Shown: piece after piece, positions 5,946-7,198 of the stretch | Numbering within the stretch: the first letter of the stretch is position 1 | Layout of the letters: each line of letters starts with the position of its first letter | Assembly: GCA_003132105.1 (NCBI GenBank) | Contig: PKWS01000237.1 | Location: 1-7,198, forward strand | DNA from: Desulfosporosinus sp. | GTDB lineage: Bacteria > Bacillota > Desulfitobacteriia > Desulfitobacteriales > Desulfitobacteriaceae | Reading direction: 5' to 3' | Length of the DNA stretch: 7,198 nt | The notes under the pieces: generated by a model | The model's input: only the letters and a program-made list of their open reading frames with translations | The model's database searches: none | What the model was told of the DNA's origin: nothing | Program-made: the position numbers and the translations under genes

Positions 5946-6038
5946 CACTACTTACTGTTTTAATGTGCATTAGCCTTACCGCATGCTCCCCCAATTATTT
6001 TAATGCATTTCCGATTTGAACAAGGATAAGTGTTAATT
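5940..6038. repeat. 10-bp inverted repeat bounding the gap between two broken genes
   Basis: AATTAACACT (5940-5949) and AGTGTTAATT (6029-6038) are exact inverted copies 79 bp apart. Each contains the final TAA of a decayed gene: the recombinase remnant on the plus strand and the membrane protein on the minus strand. The interval is AT-rich and holds two related palindromic strings, AATGTGCATT and AATGCATT. It could be a trace of a small inserted element or a convergent terminator-like structure. Confidence 0.35.
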
Positions 6039-6558
6039 CTTAATCTTCCTGACTAGTTCTAGGTCTTTGATAGCAAGCGTTAAATCGTCCTTGCTGTTTT
6101 TTAATTCTGACACACTAAAATCGCCATCGTAGACCATATTTCAAATAGTGATGCTGCAAGATAGTTTGAGCCTTCAGTTAGATCATTAATGATTTGTTTA
6201 TTATTTGAGGGGCCCCCAAAAGACTTCATAGATGTATTATCACTTGCAGCTGTTAAATATAGCTTATCCACCTCAGAAGCTAGCGCGGCTTATTCGTTTT
6301 ATCAGTGGAATTAATGATTTCTTCGTATTGTTTTAATACATCTTCAAGTGAAGTTTGAATCGCTTTTATATCCATTTTGGGTTGAATATTTTGTGGTTGA
6401 TAAGCTAATGTAGTATAAGCTAATGATGGCCCTAGTGAATTTCCATATCCCCCTTTTATAGCAATGGTAACAGCGATTAATATTAAAGAAGTTAGAAGAC
6501 CTACTACTATATTTTTCGTTTTCCTGCTCCTTCGTTTCTGCCTATAGGTTCTATACAC
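6033..6558 (-). pseudogene. small membrane-anchored protein of unknown function, broken by two frameshifts
   Basis: The gene starts at a GTG (6558) with AAGGAGGGG 8 nt upstream, an excellent site. Residues 1-16 are strongly basic (RTYRQKRRSRKTK) and about 17-34 form one hydrophobic segment (VVGLLTSLILIAVTIAI), so the chain is anchored with its basic end inside and the rest outside. The frame stops at 6280 after 92 residues. Adding one base near 6290 (AATAAG to AATAAAG) continues into NKAALASEVDKLYLTAASDN and NNKQIINDLTEGSNYLAASL. A second missing base near 6146 restores MVYDGDFSVSELKNSKDDL, ending at TAA 6033-6035. The restored protein is about 175 residues, largely helical and polar outside the membrane. 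I do not recognise the family. The breaks could be genuine decay or sequencing errors. The 92-residue form may still be made. Confidence 0.65.
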
Positions 6559-6643
6559 TTGCGTTACCCCTCCTTATTTTATTATTTCGAATAATACCGA
6601 AATCAATGTTATTTCCACCATGGACGATGGTCATTGAGTCCAT
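6551..6643 (-). CDS. possible 30-residue leader ORF overlapping the membrane protein start
   Basis: A minus-strand ATG at 6643 opens a 30-codon frame with MDSMTIVHGGNNIDFGIIRN near the start and a basic NNKIRRGNASV end. Its TAG (6551-6553) overlaps the GTG start of the following gene by 8 nt, which would allow translational coupling. Its own ribosome binding site is weak, and much of the frame runs through palindromes and the downstream gene's ribosome binding site, so it may be fortuitous or the tail of an older gene. I do not recognise it. Confidence 0.2.
   Translation of the reverse strand: MDSMTIVHGGNNIDFGIIRNNKIRRGNASV
6580..6596. promoter_or_regulatory. AT-rich dyad just upstream of the membrane protein ribosome binding site
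   Basis: TATTATT and AATAATA flank a TCG centre as a perfect 7-bp inverted repeat. On the minus strand a TTGATT 16 bp before TAATAA overlaps it, so it may be an operator over a weak promoter of the 6558 gene. AT-rich dyads arise easily by chance, hence the low confidence. Confidence 0.25.
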
Positions 6644-6689
6644 GGCGTAGCCCCGGGGTAGACTCTAGCAAACTGGGACGTAGGAATAT

Positions 6690-6720
6690 GCGTCGGTGTT
6701 GCTTGAGGCCTCACCGACGC
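6690..6720. repeat. 9-bp GC-rich hairpin
   Basis: GCGTCGGTG (6690-6698) and CACCGACGC (6712-6720) are perfectly complementary around a 13-nt loop. Neither strand shows a proper T run after it, so it is not a classical terminator. It may be part of a structured RNA or an element end. Confidence 0.5.
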
Positions 6721-6895
6721 TGTTAATTGTCTGCGAAATGATTTATATTGCTCTAAAGGCTACTGAAATCGATCAGTCGTTCCACGCAAAGGGTGGGTAC
6801 AAACAAGCTCGACAATTGGATAAATTTTAAGTTAAGCTTTCCTGACAAATTGTTCATAAAGATCACATACTTTATCCATATGAACCACATATCTT

Positions 6896-6925
6896 TTGCA
6901 CAAAAATGTAGTAGATTATTATTAT
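6896..6925 (+). promoter_or_regulatory. candidate promoter of the exported protein gene
   Basis: TTGCAC (6896-6901) and TATTAT (6920-6925) are 18 bp apart and resemble sigma-A boxes, with the start codon about 70 bp further on. An overlapping TATTAT at 6917-6922 is an alternative with a 15-bp spacer. The surrounding DNA is AT-rich, so matches are cheap. Confidence 0.35.
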
Positions 6926-6967
6926 GCAATAACCATAATTTGCTATTAGAATATTAGAGTTATTGCA
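6925..6967 (+). promoter_or_regulatory. 9-bp inverted repeat in the leader of the exported protein gene
   Basis: TGCAATAAC (6925-6933) and GTTATTGCA (6959-6967) are exact inverted copies with a 25-nt loop. The second arm ends 8 nt before the AGGAGG, so a folded leader or a repressor bound here could affect expression. Confidence 0.35.
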
Positions 6968-6993
6968 AATATAAAGGAGGTGTGGTGTCAAGA

Positions 6994-7198
6994 ATGATGA
7001 GATCGAGGACTAAAGCCATCGTAATAGCTACTGCTATTACAACCCTTCTATCGGCAACGGCTGTGTATGCCGCCACGACAAGCAATAGCTCCGTACATGC
7101 TCCAAAGTTTTCTCGGACATACGCAGGTGCAGCTAAAGGTGGCTTCAAAAGCCATCTGGATAGTCTAGTAACAGCTAGCACAATTACCCAGGATCAAG
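6994..7198 (+). CDS. exported small protein, probably DUF2680 family, 3' end beyond the window
   Basis: The visible 68 codons begin with a clear signal peptide: basic MMRSRTK, a hydrophobic stretch AIVIATAITTLLSATAV, and a likely cleavage after VYA. The mature part is polar, and the window ends at GFKSHLDSLVTASTITQDQ. The LDSLV-(A/G)-TITQDQ pattern is the hallmark of DUF2680 proteins, secreted or cell-surface proteins of unknown role found in Clostridia and other Firmicutes. A very strong AAAGGAGGTG lies at 6973-6982. The ATG at 6994 is 13 nt from the GGAGG; in-frame GTG codons at 6982 and 6985 are closer, so translation may begin at 6985, adding three residues. No damage is seen in the visible part. 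The family call rests on a short motif. Confidence 0.65.
   Translation, partial: MMRSRTKAIVIATAITTLLSATAVYAATTSNSSVHAPKFSRTYAGAAKGGFKSHLDSLVTASTITQDQ

Larger units (their letters stand above)
6597..6984. other. gene-poor, palindrome-rich intergenic stretch
   Basis: Apart from short doubtful frames, no gene is seen over nearly 400 bp. The left part has a higher GC content than its surroundings and contains CCATGGAC/GTCCATGG (6618-6625/6638-6645), the palindrome CCCCGGGG (6651-6658) and a 9-bp stem GCGTCGGTG/CACCGACGC (6690-6698/6712-6720) whose loop overlaps TGAGGCCTCA. The right part is AT-rich and carries the probable promoter and leader of the exported protein gene. I could not match the structured part to a known riboswitch class. 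Confidence 0.4.

Noticed and set aside
6738..6830. Thirty-codon plus-strand frame ending in a QARQLDKF-like tail
   Set aside because: It has no ribosome binding site and no recognisable family, and is too short to separate from chance.
6960..7181. 73-codon minus-strand frame at the right edge
   Set aside because: It is antisense to the exported protein gene, which has a strong ribosome binding site and a clear signal peptide.
1..7198. CRISPR array, tRNA or rRNA gene
   Set aside because: No regularly spaced repeat series, cloverleaf or conserved rRNA segment was found by reading both strands.

Overview
The window looks like part of a low-GC Gram-positive chromosome (Firmicutes). Clostridia of the Peptococcaceae type are my best guess, but that is inference. 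The grounds are AT-rich DNA, strong GGAGG-type ribosome binding sites, GTG starts, hairpin-plus-T terminators, and relatives of the genes that are common in Bacillota. No tRNA, rRNA or CRISPR array is visible.

Layout. The first bases are the right half of a terminator whose left arm lies outside the window. Next come a tandem 10-bp repeat and a 16-bp perfect hairpin, then a full tyrosine-recombinase integrase on the minus strand (203-1408). This is the usual arrangement at one end of a prophage or integrative element. Divergent from the integrase is a two-gene toxin-antitoxin operon on the plus strand (1857-3273): a HigB/RelE-like toxin overlapping a HigA-type antitoxin that is fused to an ImmA/IrrE-like zinc peptidase domain. 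It has a dyad in its leader and a terminator behind it. After the operon the DNA is scarred. There is an unidentified coding remnant (minus, 3309-3494), and the first 106 residues of an IS110-family transposase (minus, 3508-3828) with its long upstream flank.

An apparently intact aspartate/glutamate-racemase-family gene follows (plus, 4132-4821), with a hairpin in its leader. A strong terminator (4962-5009) separates it from a large serine recombinase (plus, from 5073) that is cut short by a stop after 274 residues but keeps recognisable family sequence for a further 15 codons.

The right third holds a broken membrane-anchored protein gene on the minus strand (6558-6033). Its full reading can be restored by two single-base insertions. 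Beyond it is a palindrome-rich noncoding stretch, then the start of an exported small protein, probably of the DUF2680 type, which runs off the right edge.

Taken together, this is an accessory island where several mobile elements have landed in succession and partly decayed. The integrase, the toxin-antitoxin operon and the racemase look intact. The IS110 copy, the serine recombinase and the membrane protein gene look dead. I see no clear new multi-gene system. The items most worth checking are the fused antitoxin-peptidase, a possible bridge-RNA region in front of the IS110 fragment, the unidentified remnant beside it, the frameshifted membrane protein, and the structured block at 6618-6720.
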